The position numbers and the translations under genes were made by a program. From Pseudomonas ovata (GTDB lineage Bacteria > Pseudomonadota > Gammaproteobacteria > Pseudomonadales > Pseudomonadaceae): a stretch of 64,000 nucleotides of DNA. Every line of letters starts with the position of its first letter. Position 1 is the stretch's first letter. This document shows positions 29,643 to 40,781 of the stretch, one piece after another. Location of the stretch: NCBI RefSeq assembly GCF_003131185.1, contig NZ_QFFU01000003.1, positions 299,773 to 363,772 of the forward strand, read 5' to 3'. The notes under the pieces were generated by a model. The model saw nothing but the letters and a program-made list of their open reading frames with translations. It was not told where the DNA came from and did not search any database.

Positions 29643-30316
29643 GTGCAGCGCTCAGTGAACAGATACCCCATGCCGCGCACGGTTTCGATGGGTTTGAAGG
29701 CGGCCGCCGCATCGAGCTTGCGGCGCAGCCGGCCGACCAGCACCTCGATGACGTTCGGGTCGCGCTCGTCGTCATCGGGGTACAACTGCTCCATGAGCCG
29801 CTCCTTGGGCACCACCTGCTGGTGATGCAGCATCAGGTACTCGAGAATCCGGTACTCATAGGCGGTCAGTGCCAGCGGCTGCTCCTGCAACGTGGCCTGC
29901 TTGCGGTTGAGGTCCAACAGCAAGGGCCCGGCAGTGATGGTCGACTGGATAAAGCCGCTGGAGCGGCGCAACAGGGCATTGAGCCGCGCTTCGAGCTCTT
30001 CGAACTGAAACGGCTTGACCACATAGTCGTCAGCGCCGGCGGCCAGGCCCTCGACCTTGTCCTGCCAGTTGCCACGGGCGGTCAGCACCAGGATCGGAAA
30101 CGACTTGCCCAGCGCCCGCAACTGCCGGATCAGGTCCAGCCCGCCCAGCCCCGGCAGGCCCAGATCGATCACCGCCAGGTCGTGGTTGAACTGCCCGACC
30201 TGGTACAGCGCCTCTTCGGCATTGGCCACCGCCTCCACCACATGGCCCGCCTCGCCCAGGCGCGTGTGTAAATGGTGGCGCAGCAGCGCCTCGTCCTCGA
30301 CCACCAACAACTTCAT
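29639..30316 (-). CDS. phoP: Response regulator PhoP (OmpR family)
   Basis: 225 residues: REC domain with acidic pocket (VEDE), phospho-acceptor Asp51 (LAVIDLGLPG), switch Thr and Lys (LTARGN, KPF), and a C-terminal winged helix for DNA binding (residues about 130-220, QVVPKERLMEQLYPDDDERDPNVIEVLVGRLRRKL). It closely matches P. aeruginosa PhoP. First gene of the phoP-phoQ operon. In P. aeruginosa oprH precedes phoP; here no oprH-like frame lies upstream. Confidence 0.9.
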   Translation of the reverse strand: MKLLVVEDEALLRHHLHTRLGEAGHVVEAVANAEEALYQVGQFNHDLAVIDLGLPGLGGLDLIRQLRALGKSFPILVLTARGNWQDKVEGLAAGADDYVVKPFQFEELEARLNALLRRSSGFIQSTITAGPLLLDLNRKQATLQEQPLALTAYEYRILEYLMLHHQQVVPKERLMEQLYPDDDERDPNVIEVLVGRLRRKLDAAAAFKPIETVRGMGYLFTERCT

Positions 30317-30555
30317 GCTCTCTCCCGGGCGTCCATGACCCCTTCAGGATGAAAAAACCGGCCATCGTTCAAGCCCGATGCGCAGGCGCTCATGATAACG
30401 ACCTTCGGCGGCGGCGCCATACGCCCAACCGACATTGCCACGCTATGGCCCCACAGTAATGGCCAGGCCCTGAACTTCGACTGAACCTGCCGTGCATCGA
30501 TACCCGCAAATCGGCTAGGCTTGGCCTTCCCAATGGTATTGAAAAGGATTCTCGC

Positions 30556-31344
30556 ATGCGCGTCTTGATTGGATTGACCCTCATGGGCCTGGCCGGACTG
30601 GCCCAGGCTGCGATCAAGACCGAGCAGGTCAACTACAAGAGTGCCGACGGCACGCCGCTGGTGGCTTACTACGCCTACGACGATGCCATCAAGGGCCCGC
30701 GCCCGGGCGTGCTGGTGGTGCATGAATGGTGGGGGCTGAACGACTACGCCAAGCGCCGCGCCCGTGACCTGGCCGAACTGGGCTACAGCGCCATGGCCAT
30801 CGACATGTACGGCGACGGCAAGAACACCGAACACCCCAAGGATGCCATGGCCTTCATGCAGGCGGCCCTCAAGGACAGCGATGCGGCCAACCAGCGCTTC
30901 GATGCGGGCCTTGAGCAACTGAAGAAACAACCGCAGACCCAGCCGGACAAGATCGCCGCCATCGGCTACTGCTTCGGCGGCAAGGTGGTGCTCGACGCCG
31001 CCCGTCGCGGCGAGCCCCTGGCCGGCGTGGTCAGCTTCCACGGTGCGCTGGCGGCCCAAAGCCCGGCCAGACCGGGCATCAAGGTGCCGCTGCTGGTCGA
31101 ACACGGCGCCAGCGACAGCATGGTCACGGCCAAGGACGTCGCCGCGTTCAAGCAGGAAATGGACGCGGCCGGTGCCGACTATAAATTCGTCAGCCTCGAA
31201 GGCGCCAAGCATGGCTTCACCAACCCGGATGCCGACCGCCTGAGCCACGGCGACCATGGCGGCCCGGACATCGGCTACAACAAGGAAGCCGACCAGCGCT
31301 CGTGGGCCGACATGCAGGCGTTTTTCAAGAAAATCTTTGGTTGA
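30556..31344 (+). CDS. Exported dienelactone hydrolase family protein
   Basis: A 262-residue alpha/beta hydrolase with an N-terminal Sec signal (MRVLIGLTLMGLAGLAQAA, cleavage near 19), so probably periplasmic, unlike the cytoplasmic ClcD type. The catalytic Cys lies in the elbow GYCFGGKVV, the early Glu in VVHEWWGLNDYAKRRA, an acid in HGASDSMV and the His in GAKHGFTNP. The natural ester or lactone substrate is unknown. Monocistronic; followed by a REP doublet. Confidence 0.85.
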   Translation: MRVLIGLTLMGLAGLAQAAIKTEQVNYKSADGTPLVAYYAYDDAIKGPRPGVLVVHEWWGLNDYAKRRARDLAELGYSAMAIDMYGDGKNTEHPKDAMAFMQAALKDSDAANQRFDAGLEQLKKQPQTQPDKIAAIGYCFGGKVVLDAARRGEPLAGVVSFHGALAAQSPARPGIKVPLLVEHGASDSMVTAKDVAAFKQEMDAAGADYKFVSLEGAKHGFTNPDADRLSHGDHGGPDIGYNKEADQRSWADMQAFFKKIFG

Positions 31345-31357
31345 CCCCACACCTTGC

Positions 31358-31470
31358 CGTAGGAGCGCGCTCTGCCCGCGACCGGCTGCGTTAGCAGTCG
31401 TAAATTTGTGGCGTTTCATCTATCTCTGCGAGCGCTGCGCACTCGGTCGCGGGCAGAGCGCGCTCCTACG
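31358..31470. repeat. REP doublet (CGTAGGAGCGCGC family)
   Basis: A perfect-ended inverted pair: CGTAGGAGCGCGCTCTGCCC on the left and GGGCAGAGCGCGCTCCTACG on the right, enclosing an AT-richer centre of about 70 bases. It lies between the hydrolase gene and pcpS. Confidence 0.88.
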
Positions 31471-31513
31471 CCCCCTATACCAGACACCTGTTTAGCGATA
31501 GAACTTGCAGCCC

Positions 31514-32233
31514 ATGACCTCATCCTTGCCCACCTGTTGCCCCGATCTCAAGCCGGACTGGCCTCTGCCCTATGCGCTTGAAGGGGTGGTATTAACAAGC
31601 GCGCATTTCGATCCCGGGCAACTGCTCCCTGAAGACTGGCAACGTTGCCAGATCGACCCGCCGGCCAGTATCCAGCGTTCGGTTGCCAAGCGTCAGACCG
31701 AGTTTCTCGCCGGGCGCCTGTGTGCCCGTGAAGCCCTGCGCCGGCTTGATGGCCGTGCCTGTGTGCCGGCCATCGGCGAAGACCGCGCGCCGGTCTGGCC
31801 AGCCGGTATCTGCGGCTCGATCACCCACAGCACCGGCTGGGCCGCCGCCATCGTTGCGCAGCAGGCGCACTGGCGCGGCCTGGGCCTGGACGCCGAACAC
31901 CTGCTCGATGCCGAGCGTGCCCGGCGCCTGGCCGGCGAGATCCTCACCGCCGAGGAGCTGGCCCGCCTGCACAACCTGCCCGCCGAGCAGATCGCGCTGT
32001 GCGTCACCCTGACCTTCTCGATCAAGGAAGCGCTGTTCAAGGCGCTGTACCCGCTGGTGGGCAAGCGTTTCTATTTCGAGGACGCACATGTGCTGGAATG
32101 GTCCGCCGATGGTCAGGTACGCCTGGGCCTGCTCTGCGACCTGTCCGAGGAGTGGCACCACGGCAAGCAGTTGCAGGGCCAGTTCGGCCTGCACAACGAC
32201 CACCTGCTGAGCCTGGTGGCCATTGCCCGCTGA
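31514..32233 (+). CDS. pcpS: 4'-phosphopantetheinyl transferase PcpS
   Basis: Transfers phosphopantetheine from CoA to carrier proteins; the Pseudomonas enzyme serves both fatty-acid ACP and siderophore NRPS carriers. About 239 residues. Motifs are KRQTEFLAGRLCAREAL, GEDRAPVWPAGICGSITHS, the Mg2+-binding GLGLDAEHL and the family signature FSIKEALFKALYPLVGKRFYFEDA. The ATG at 31514 is used here; a TTG three codons upstream (31505) would give 242 residues, equally close to known PcpS lengths. It converges on fhuF. Confidence 0.9.
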   Translation: MTSSLPTCCPDLKPDWPLPYALEGVVLTSAHFDPGQLLPEDWQRCQIDPPASIQRSVAKRQTEFLAGRLCAREALRRLDGRACVPAIGEDRAPVWPAGICGSITHSTGWAAAIVAQQAHWRGLGLDAEHLLDAERARRLAGEILTAEELARLHNLPAEQIALCVTLTFSIKEALFKALYPLVGKRFYFEDAHVLEWSADGQVRLGLLCDLSEEWHHGKQLQGQFGLHNDHLLSLVAIAR

Positions 32234-32234
32234 A

Positions 32235-32942
32235 TCAGTCGCACGGCAACGGGCAGTGCTCGCAACGCCCGACCCATTGCACCTGGTAACTCAGGCAACA
32301 GCTGCGCCGTTGGCGACGTGGCGCACCCTCGGCCTGCGGCACATGGGTCACCGTATTGAACAGCGGATTAGCGCGACCATCGCTGCGTCGCGAGTGCCTG
32401 AGCAACGGCCAGCCGTCCTGCGCCAGGGCCGGGTCGATGCGCTCCAGGTGCCGCAGGCACTGCTCCAGCGTATCGCCCGCGCTGCTCCACAACACCGCGC
32501 GCGGCAACGGACCATAAGCGCTCAGCGCTTCGATGAACGGCTGCAGGTTGTCATCGAGCAGTGCAGCAAAGCGTTGCCACGGCGCCTGCGCCACTGCCGG
32601 CCTGAAGCCGCCCGGCTGCAGGAATTGCAGGCCCACCGGCACCCCGCGCTCATCCAGCGCCAGGGCAATGTCTGCCAGTGCCAAGGGCCAGTGCCAGCCG
32701 TACGCCAGGTCAGCGGCCAGCACCGGCGGGATCAGGTGCATGAAGTAGTACTTGGCCCATTGCGACACCAACACCGGTTTGTGACGGGCCATCAAGGCCG
32801 CTCCATACACGCCCTCAAGCAGCGCATCGAGTCGCTCGGCCCTCAACAAGGCCGGCACAGGGACACCGGCCGGGGCCGTAGCGTGCGCCAATACGCTCCG
32901 ACCAAAGGCCTGCAATTCACCGTCAAACACCCCTGGGTTCAT
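32235..32942 (-). CDS. fhuF: Siderophore-iron reductase FhuF family
   Basis: A 235-residue [2Fe-2S] protein. The C-terminal cluster motif is CC-x10-C-x2-C (CCLSYQVQWVGRCEHCPL), diagnostic of FhuF. It would reduce ferric siderophore complexes in the cytoplasm to release iron. The ATG at 32942 is followed by the normal N-terminus; the longer frame reaches only into the nrdA leader. Adjacent to pcpS, whose product helps make siderophores, although the pairing is convergent. Confidence 0.87.
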   Translation of the reverse strand: MNPGVFDGELQAFGRSVLAHATAPAGVPVPALLRAERLDALLEGVYGAALMARHKPVLVSQWAKYYFMHLIPPVLAADLAYGWHWPLALADIALALDERGVPVGLQFLQPGGFRPAVAQAPWQRFAALLDDNLQPFIEALSAYGPLPRAVLWSSAGDTLEQCLRHLERIDPALAQDGWPLLRHSRRSDGRANPLFNTVTHVPQAEGAPRRQRRSCCLSYQVQWVGRCEHCPLPCD

Positions 32943-33525
32943 GAGACTCCTTTCTGGCCGCTGTGTGATGCACGAAACACGCCAGATCACCCTTGCACAT
33001 TGGAAATTCTGTGATAGGGTTCGCGCCCGCAAAAATCAGTGGTCAGTTCGTCGGGAAATATAAAAATCAGGTAAACGCGGCCCGCCCATAAGTTATGCGG
33101 GCTGAGGGGTAATCATGCACAGCTTTACTCACAACCTATCCACAGGCAGTGCGTTGAAGTACCGCGCAAAACGCATTATCTTGTAGCCCCTGAACGCAAC
33201 AGACCCTACATGTGGGGTTTAGCCCCAAAATCAAAAGCACAACTTCAAGTCAGGTTTCAAGCCTTTTTATCGAACCGTCGAGGTTGAACTTACCACCGGT
33301 TTCACAGACCAAGCGCTCGCGCCAAGGGCTGAGGTTCACAGGACCACCACTACGCACGTCCTGCAATGACCGACCGGCATTCTTCAAATGATTTCCAGGC
33401 ACTGGGCCTTCCCGGTGCCTTTGACTTTTCAAGCCGGGGAGCGGCGCCCAACCCTCCTCAAGCCGGTACCCGCCGGCACGGTGGGCAGTATTGCCCGAAC
33501 ATACTCAAAGACTGTGGAGACCCCC
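32943..33525 (+). promoter_or_regulatory. nrdA leader with DnaA-like and NrdR-like sites
   Basis: A 583-base gap between divergent fhuF and nrdA. A near-consensus DnaA box, CTATCCACA, is at 33136-33144. Two NrdR-like motifs, ACGCATTATCTTGT (33171-33184) and the near-palindrome ACCCTACATGTGGGGT (33203-33218), have centres about 33 bases apart, roughly three helical turns, as expected for paired NrdR boxes. All are inferred from sequence. The rest of the leader shows no convincing gene, although open frames exist. Confidence 0.5.
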
Positions 33526-36441
<2,916 letters not shown>

Positions 36442-36462
36442 GGCCTGACTGAGCAACACCCC

Positions 36463-36505
36463 AGGCCCCGCGTACTGCTCAAGTACGCGGGGCCTGTTTG
36501 TTTTC
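36463..36505 (+). terminator. Intrinsic terminator after nrdA
   Basis: AGGCCCCGCGTACT and AGTACGCGGGGCCT form a 14-bp stem with a short loop, followed by TGTTTGTTTTC. Lies 21 bases after the nrdA stop. Confidence 0.9.
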
Positions 36506-36672
36506 GCAGGCTTTGAAACAGGCCGGGATCCTGCCAGCAACCGGAAGCGGCGGTCAGCGTCTACCGCCGACGTATAAGGGCTGTGAATCCGTGCATGGCT
36601 TGTGCTGTCTTGTATTCCCGACAGCTACACTTTATGGCTACATTGATGCGTTGATACGTCCGAGGCTGCTTC

Positions 36673-36858
36673 ATGTCCAATCCATCCCTGCAAGCCAAAA
36701 AAGCCTATTGCGCCAAAACCCGCAGGTCCAACTACCTGGCCAGCCTGCGCCTTGCAGGCTTCGAGATCGGCCCGGAAGATATGAAGCGTCCTCGGCTTTT
36801 GCGCGAAGAACTGCTCGAAGCGTATCGAGCCAAAGACTTTTTGACCTCGCTGCGGTAA
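36673..36858 (+). CDS. YhfG/AntF-type Fic antitoxin, no fic gene adjacent
   Basis: A 61-residue protein with the YhfG (DUF2559) signature: a basic start, then RRSNYLASLRLAGFEI, which follows the family pattern RN(F/Y)xASxRLxGxE. YhfG proteins neutralise Fic AMP-transferase toxins and are normally encoded directly upstream of fic. Here no Fic (HPFxxGNGR) frame lies downstream on either strand before nrdB. Start ATG with GAGG 9 bases upstream. It may be a leftover of a lost toxin-antitoxin pair or act in trans on a Fic protein elsewhere. Confidence 0.75.
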   Translation: MSNPSLQAKKAYCAKTRRSNYLASLRLAGFEIGPEDMKRPRLLREELLEAYRAKDFLTSLR

Positions 36859-37598
36859 CAGTTCAATACCGATCATTCAAGGAACACGCATTCTATGTGC
36901 GATAGGACGTTTGGCCCCCTGGTTACCCGAGACAGCAATTTTACGGCTGCCATCTGAACAGGACTGAAAACCCTCCGTTCGTCACCTGCTCCAATGCTCT
37001 CTGACAGTTAAAAAAACCCCGTCAACAGGCGTACAGCTCCCGTCCTGCCGGCCTGCCCGGAATTTTGCCTTTCAGGCCAAATCCTGACCCAGGTCAAATC
37101 CAGGAACGGTCCTCATACAGAGCATTGTCGAAACACCTCGAAATCTATATCGTGTGCCTCGCAACCCATCGAAACACAACATGGACGATTTTCGGGCAAT
37201 GCCGCGATCTTTTTTGCAAGCAAAAGTTCGTGAGCCAGCCCACAAAAAATGTCCCTGTCCAACCGCTAAATTTCCGAACAGGTAAAGCAGCGTGGAGCAA
37301 TATTCGCTATACTCCGCGCCCTTGATCCAAGGGACCCAAATGACTCATTGCAACAGCAATATCATCTGCCCTGAATGCAACACAACGTCACGCAACAGGC
37401 TTGATTGTCGCCGCCTTCATTGCCGCGGCTTCGACAGTCACAGCAGCGCTTCCTTTCCAGCGCCATAGACAATTCAAGATCACCCACACATTCGCGTTGC
37501 CAGCGTGCATCACCGCAACGTTGGCAGCCTTTACTTCAAAATCCACACGGTCATCGTCAGCGGTATTTGATGGCGACCCCAAGCAGGAGATGTAACCC
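36859..37598 (+). promoter_or_regulatory. Long gap upstream of nrdB
   Basis: 740 bases with low coding appearance. A possible promoter (-10 TATACT at 37308-37313) precedes a 42-codon frame at 37340-37468 (separate entry). CTATATCGTGT near 37146 is a weak NrdR-like half. The rest is unassigned and no fic gene or remnant was seen. Confidence 0.35.
37340..37468 (+). CDS. Possible 42-aa Cys-containing small protein upstream of nrdB
   Basis: ATG at 37340 with AAGGGA 6 bases upstream, and TAG at 37466-37468. The predicted product has CNSNIICPECN near its N-terminus, a zinc-knuckle-like pair, and CRRLHC further on. It is 130 bases before nrdB and could be a leader peptide or a non-coding coincidence. 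Downstream sequence to nrdB looks non-coding. No homology is claimed. Confidence 0.25.
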   Translation: MTHCNSNIICPECNTTSRNRLDCRRLHCRGFDSHSSASFPAP

Positions 37599-38849
37599 AT
37601 GCTGAGCTGGGACGAATTCGACAAGGACGACGGCGAAGTCATCGCCGCCAAGCCCAACCAGGCCGCCCAGGCACACGAAGCGGCCATGGACCGCCTCGAC
37701 AGCGCCGGTGGTGCGGCGGCCAAGGAAGCGCGCGCTGTCACCGCCGCCGACTCGGCTGCCCTGATCCGCGCCAAGCAAGCCCTGGACGCCCTGGATGTCG
37801 CTGAAGGCCTGGCTGAACTGGAAGGCGCCTCGGCCCGCGTTGCGGTCGACGAGAAGCGCATGATCAACTGCCGTGCCGACCTCAACCAGCTGGTGCCCTT
37901 CAAGTACGACTGGGCCTGGCAGAAATACCTCGACGGCTGCGCCAACCACTGGATGCCGCAAGAGGTCAACATGACCGCCGACATCGCCCTGTGGAAAGAC
38001 CCTGAAGGCCTGACCGACGACGAGCGTCGCATCGTGCTGCGCAACCTGGGCTTCTTCTCCACCGCCGACTCGCTGGTGGCCAACAACCTGGTGCTGGCCG
38101 TGTACCGCCTGATCACCAACCCGGAGTGCCGCCAGTACATCCTGCGCCAGGCCTTCGAAGAGGCGATCCACACCCACGCCTACCAGTACTGCATCGAATC
38201 GCTGGCCATGGATGAAGGCGAGATCTTCAACATGTACCACGAGATCCCGTCGGTCGCGAAGAAAGCCGCCTGGGGCCTGAAATACACCCGTTCGATCTCC
38301 GACCCGGAATTCAAGACCGGCACGGTCGAGACCGACAAGGAACTGCTGCGCAACCTGATCGCCTACTACTGCGTGCTCGAAGGCATCTTCTTCTACTGCG
38401 GCTTCACCCAGATCCTGTCGATGGGTCGCCGCAACAAGATGACCGGCGTGGCCGAGCAGTTCCAGTACATCCTGCGCGACGAATCCATGCACCTGAACTT
38501 CGGCATCGACGTGATCAACCAGATCAAGATCGAAAACCCGCACCTGTGGGACGCCGACATGAAGGAAGAAGCCCAGCAGATGATCCTGCAAGGCACCCAG
38601 CTGGAAATCGAATACGCACGCGACACCATGCCGCGCGGCGTACTGGGCATGAACGCGGCGATGATGGAGGACTACCTCAAGTTCATCGCCAACCGCCGCC
38701 TGACCCAGATCGGCCTGAAGGAAGAATACCCGGGCACCACCAACCCGTTCCCGTGGATGAGCGAGATCATGGACCTCAAGAAGGAGAAAAACTTCTTCGA
38801 GACCCGCGTGATCGAGTATCAGACGGGCGGCGCGTTGAGCTGGGATTGA
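37599..38849 (+). CDS. nrdB: Ribonucleoside-diphosphate reductase class Ia, beta subunit
   Basis: Carries the di-iron centre and stable tyrosyl radical that start NrdA catalysis. 416 residues, the typical long Pseudomonas form. Iron ligands fall in [16 protein letters not shown], in the EG-F-Y block [11 protein letters not shown] and in [10 protein letters not shown]; the C-terminal tail has the NrdA-binding acidic end. A frame break does not occur. The N-terminal about 90 residues are Ala-rich and precede the family core. Start ATG at 37599 with GGAG 5 bases upstream. Terminator follows at 38866. Confidence 0.96.
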   Translation: MLSWDEFDKDDGEVIAAKPNQAAQAHEAAMDRLDSAGGAAAKEARAVTAADSAALIRAKQALDALDVAEGLAELEGASARVAVDEKRMINCRADLNQLVPFKYDWAWQKYLDGCANHWMPQEVNMTADIALWKDPEGLTDDERRIVLRNLGFFSTADSLVANNLVLAVYRLITNPECRQYILRQAFEEAIHTHAYQYCIESLAMDEGEIFNMYHEIPSVAKKAAWGLKYTRSISDPEFKTGTVETDKELLRNLIAYYCVLEGIFFYCGFTQILSMGRRNKMTGVAEQFQYILRDESMHLNFGIDVINQIKIENPHLWDADMKEEAQQMILQGTQLEIEYARDTMPRGVLGMNAAMMEDYLKFIANRRLTQIGLKEEYPGTTNPFPWMSEIMDLKKEKNFFETRVIEYQTGGALSWD

Positions 38850-38865
38850 TCGGTCTGCGGTAATG

Positions 38866-38899
38866 AAAAAGCCAGGCGCGCAAGCGGCCTGGCTTTTTT
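38866..38899 (+). terminator. Intrinsic terminator after nrdB
   Basis: AAAAAGCCAGGC and GCCTGGCTTTTTT form a stem with a T-run, 16 bases after the nrdB stop. Confidence 0.9.
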
Positions 38900-38967
38900 G
38901 TGCCTGTTAAAAATACAGATAAACACAACCATCACAGACAGTGGCTGCCTCTCACACGGCATTACTG

Positions 38968-39040
38968 CGTAGGAGCACCTGCGGTCGCGAGTGTCGCAGT
39001 GAATCATGCGGGTCTTTTCGCGACCGTTGGTCGCTCCTAC
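38968..39040. repeat. REP-like inverted repeat, variant
   Basis: CGTAGGAGCACCTGCGGTCGCGA at the left and TCGCGACCGTTGGTCGCTCCTAC at the right form an imperfect inverted pair. It is a divergent relative of the CGTAGGAGCGCGC family, between nrdB and the aldehyde dehydrogenase gene. Confidence 0.65.
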
Positions 39041-39081
39041 CCATCGGGTATTGGCGGCGCGCCAAGACGGCAGGTGATCGC

Positions 39082-40524
39082 CTACAGAGGCGTCTTACTG
39101 TCGGTACACCGCGTCACATGCTTGACCGCCTGATACGCTGCCAGCCCCCACGGCCCCAGCTCCCGGCCGATCCCGCTGCCTTTGCTGCCGCCCCACGAGG
39201 TTTCGACGAACACCGCCTGGATCGAGTTGATCCACACATGCCCCACTTCCAGTGCATCAGCGACGCGTTCGGCGCGGTGCAGGTCGGTGCTGGCGACGGT
39301 GGCGACCAGGCCGAAGCGGCTGTCGTTGGCCTTGGCGATGGCTTGTTGTTCGGTGTCGAAGCGCTGTGTGCACAGCACCGGGCCGAAGATTTCTTCCTGC
39401 CACAAGCGGCTGCTATCCGGTACGTCGGTGTACAGGGTCGGGCTGACGAACCAGCCCGGCCCCTCCGGTACCTCTGCGCCGGCCTGGCAGTGCAGGCCCT
39501 CTTGTTGCGCGATGGCGAAATACTCGCGCACCTTGTGCCATTGCGCCTGGCTGGTCAGCGGGCCCATGTCGACCTCTGCCGCCAATGGATTACCGACCTG
39601 CAGCGCGGTGAAAGCAGCCTGCAGGCGCGGGATCAATACGTCAGCGATGCCGTCCTGGATCAGCAGGCGTGAGGTGGCCGAGCACATTTGCCCGGCGTTC
39701 CAGCAAATGCCGGCGACGATCCACTCCACGGCCTGGTCGGGGTCGCAGTCGTCGAACACGATGAAGGCCGACTTGCCGCCCAGCTCCAGGGTGACCGGCC
39801 GGCAATAGGCGGCGGCGCTGCGCATCACCTGGCTGCCGACGCCGTTGCTGCCGGTGAACGACAGCTTGTCCAGGCCGGGGTGATTGCTCAGGGCCGCGCC
39901 GGTTTCGGCCTTGCCGTTGACGATGTTCAGCACGCCCGCCGGTAGGCCCAGTACATCGGCGATTTCGCCGTAGGTCTGTTCGATCAGCGGGGTGATTTCC
40001 GAGGGCTTGAGCACCACGGTGCATCCGGCGGCCAAGGCCGGGGCCAGTTTCCAGGCGCTGGTGACCAGCGGGAAATTCCACGGCACGATCAGGCCGACCA
40101 CGCCGACAGGCTCCAGCCGGGTGCGCGAGGTGAAACCGGGGGCGGCCAGTTCGACGTCGCGATGAGTCGGCTGGGTTTCGATCAGGTCGGCGTAATAACT
40201 GAAGGTGGCCACGGCGTCGTCGACATCCAGCTCGGCCTCATGGCGGGGCTTGCCGTTGTTGCGCATCTGCAGGGCGACAAGGGCGTCGCGGCGTTGCACG
40301 AGGTGCTCGGCCACGTTACGCAGCACGTCCGCACGCTCGGCCACGGGTGTGGTTTTCCAGACCGGGAGCGCGGCACGGGCGGCGGCCACGGCCTGGTCGA
40401 CCTGGGCGGGGCTGGCGGCGACCAGCTCGGCGAAGGGCTGGCCCAGCGCAGGATCGTGCACAACCAGGACGTCACCGCCCTCGCCTGCCTGCCAATGGCC
40501 GTTGATGTAGTGCGGGGTGTGCAT
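39082..40524 (-). CDS. NAD-dependent aldehyde dehydrogenase (probable guanidinobutyraldehyde/betaine-aldehyde type)
   Basis: 480 residues, ALDH superfamily. NAD-binding VPWNFPLVTSAWKLAPALAAGCTVVLKPSE, catalytic Glu in TLELGGKS and nucleophile Cys in NAGQMCSATSR are intact. In this cluster it is the likely step oxidising 4-guanidinobutyraldehyde, the product of the neighbouring ThDP decarboxylase, to 4-guanidinobutyrate. The substrate is inferred only from neighbours. Last gene in the minus-strand cluster, separated from the decarboxylase by a REP element. Confidence 0.87.
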   Translation of the reverse strand: MHTPHYINGHWQAGEGGDVLVVHDPALGQPFAELVAASPAQVDQAVAAARAALPVWKTTPVAERADVLRNVAEHLVQRRDALVALQMRNNGKPRHEAELDVDDAVATFSYYADLIETQPTHRDVELAAPGFTSRTRLEPVGVVGLIVPWNFPLVTSAWKLAPALAAGCTVVLKPSEITPLIEQTYGEIADVLGLPAGVLNIVNGKAETGAALSNHPGLDKLSFTGSNGVGSQVMRSAAAYCRPVTLELGGKSAFIVFDDCDPDQAVEWIVAGICWNAGQMCSATSRLLIQDGIADVLIPRLQAAFTALQVGNPLAAEVDMGPLTSQAQWHKVREYFAIAQQEGLHCQAGAEVPEGPGWFVSPTLYTDVPDSSRLWQEEIFGPVLCTQRFDTEQQAIAKANDSRFGLVATVASTDLHRAERVADALEVGHVWINSIQAVFVETSWGGSKGSGIGRELGPWGLAAYQAVKHVTRCTDSKTPL

Positions 40525-40568
40525 GGTGGGGCTCCGTCATGAAGAGTGGGGCGGTGCTGAGAGCTGTG

Positions 40569-40766
40569 AGCGCGCTTGCCGGAATGCCGCGACCGAGTGC
40601 GTAGCGCTCGCAAGATCTCGGAAACGCTGAACATTTAAGTCTGCTAATACACTCAAAATTTGTGGCACGGCTGCAATTTTACGACTGCTGACATACTCAA
40701 AATTTGGGGCACGGCTGCAATTTTACGACTGCTACGCAGCCGGTCGCGGGCAAGCGCGCTCCTACC
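40569..40766. repeat. Expanded REP element with internal 44-bp duplication
   Basis: Starts GCGCTTGCCGGAATGCCGCG and ends GGGCAAGCGCGCTCCTAC. Between the arms a unit containing ACTCAAAATTTGTGGCACGG and ACGACTGCT occurs twice, the copies starting at about 40651 and 40695. A longer, expanded relative of the family, with the left end lacking GTAGGA. Confidence 0.75.
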
Positions 40767-40781
40767 CCGGGTATGGTGTGA

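Noticed and set aside
36859..37598. A fic gene partner for the YhfG-like protein
   Set aside because: No HPFxxGNGR-like motif in any frame by eye, and no frame long enough.
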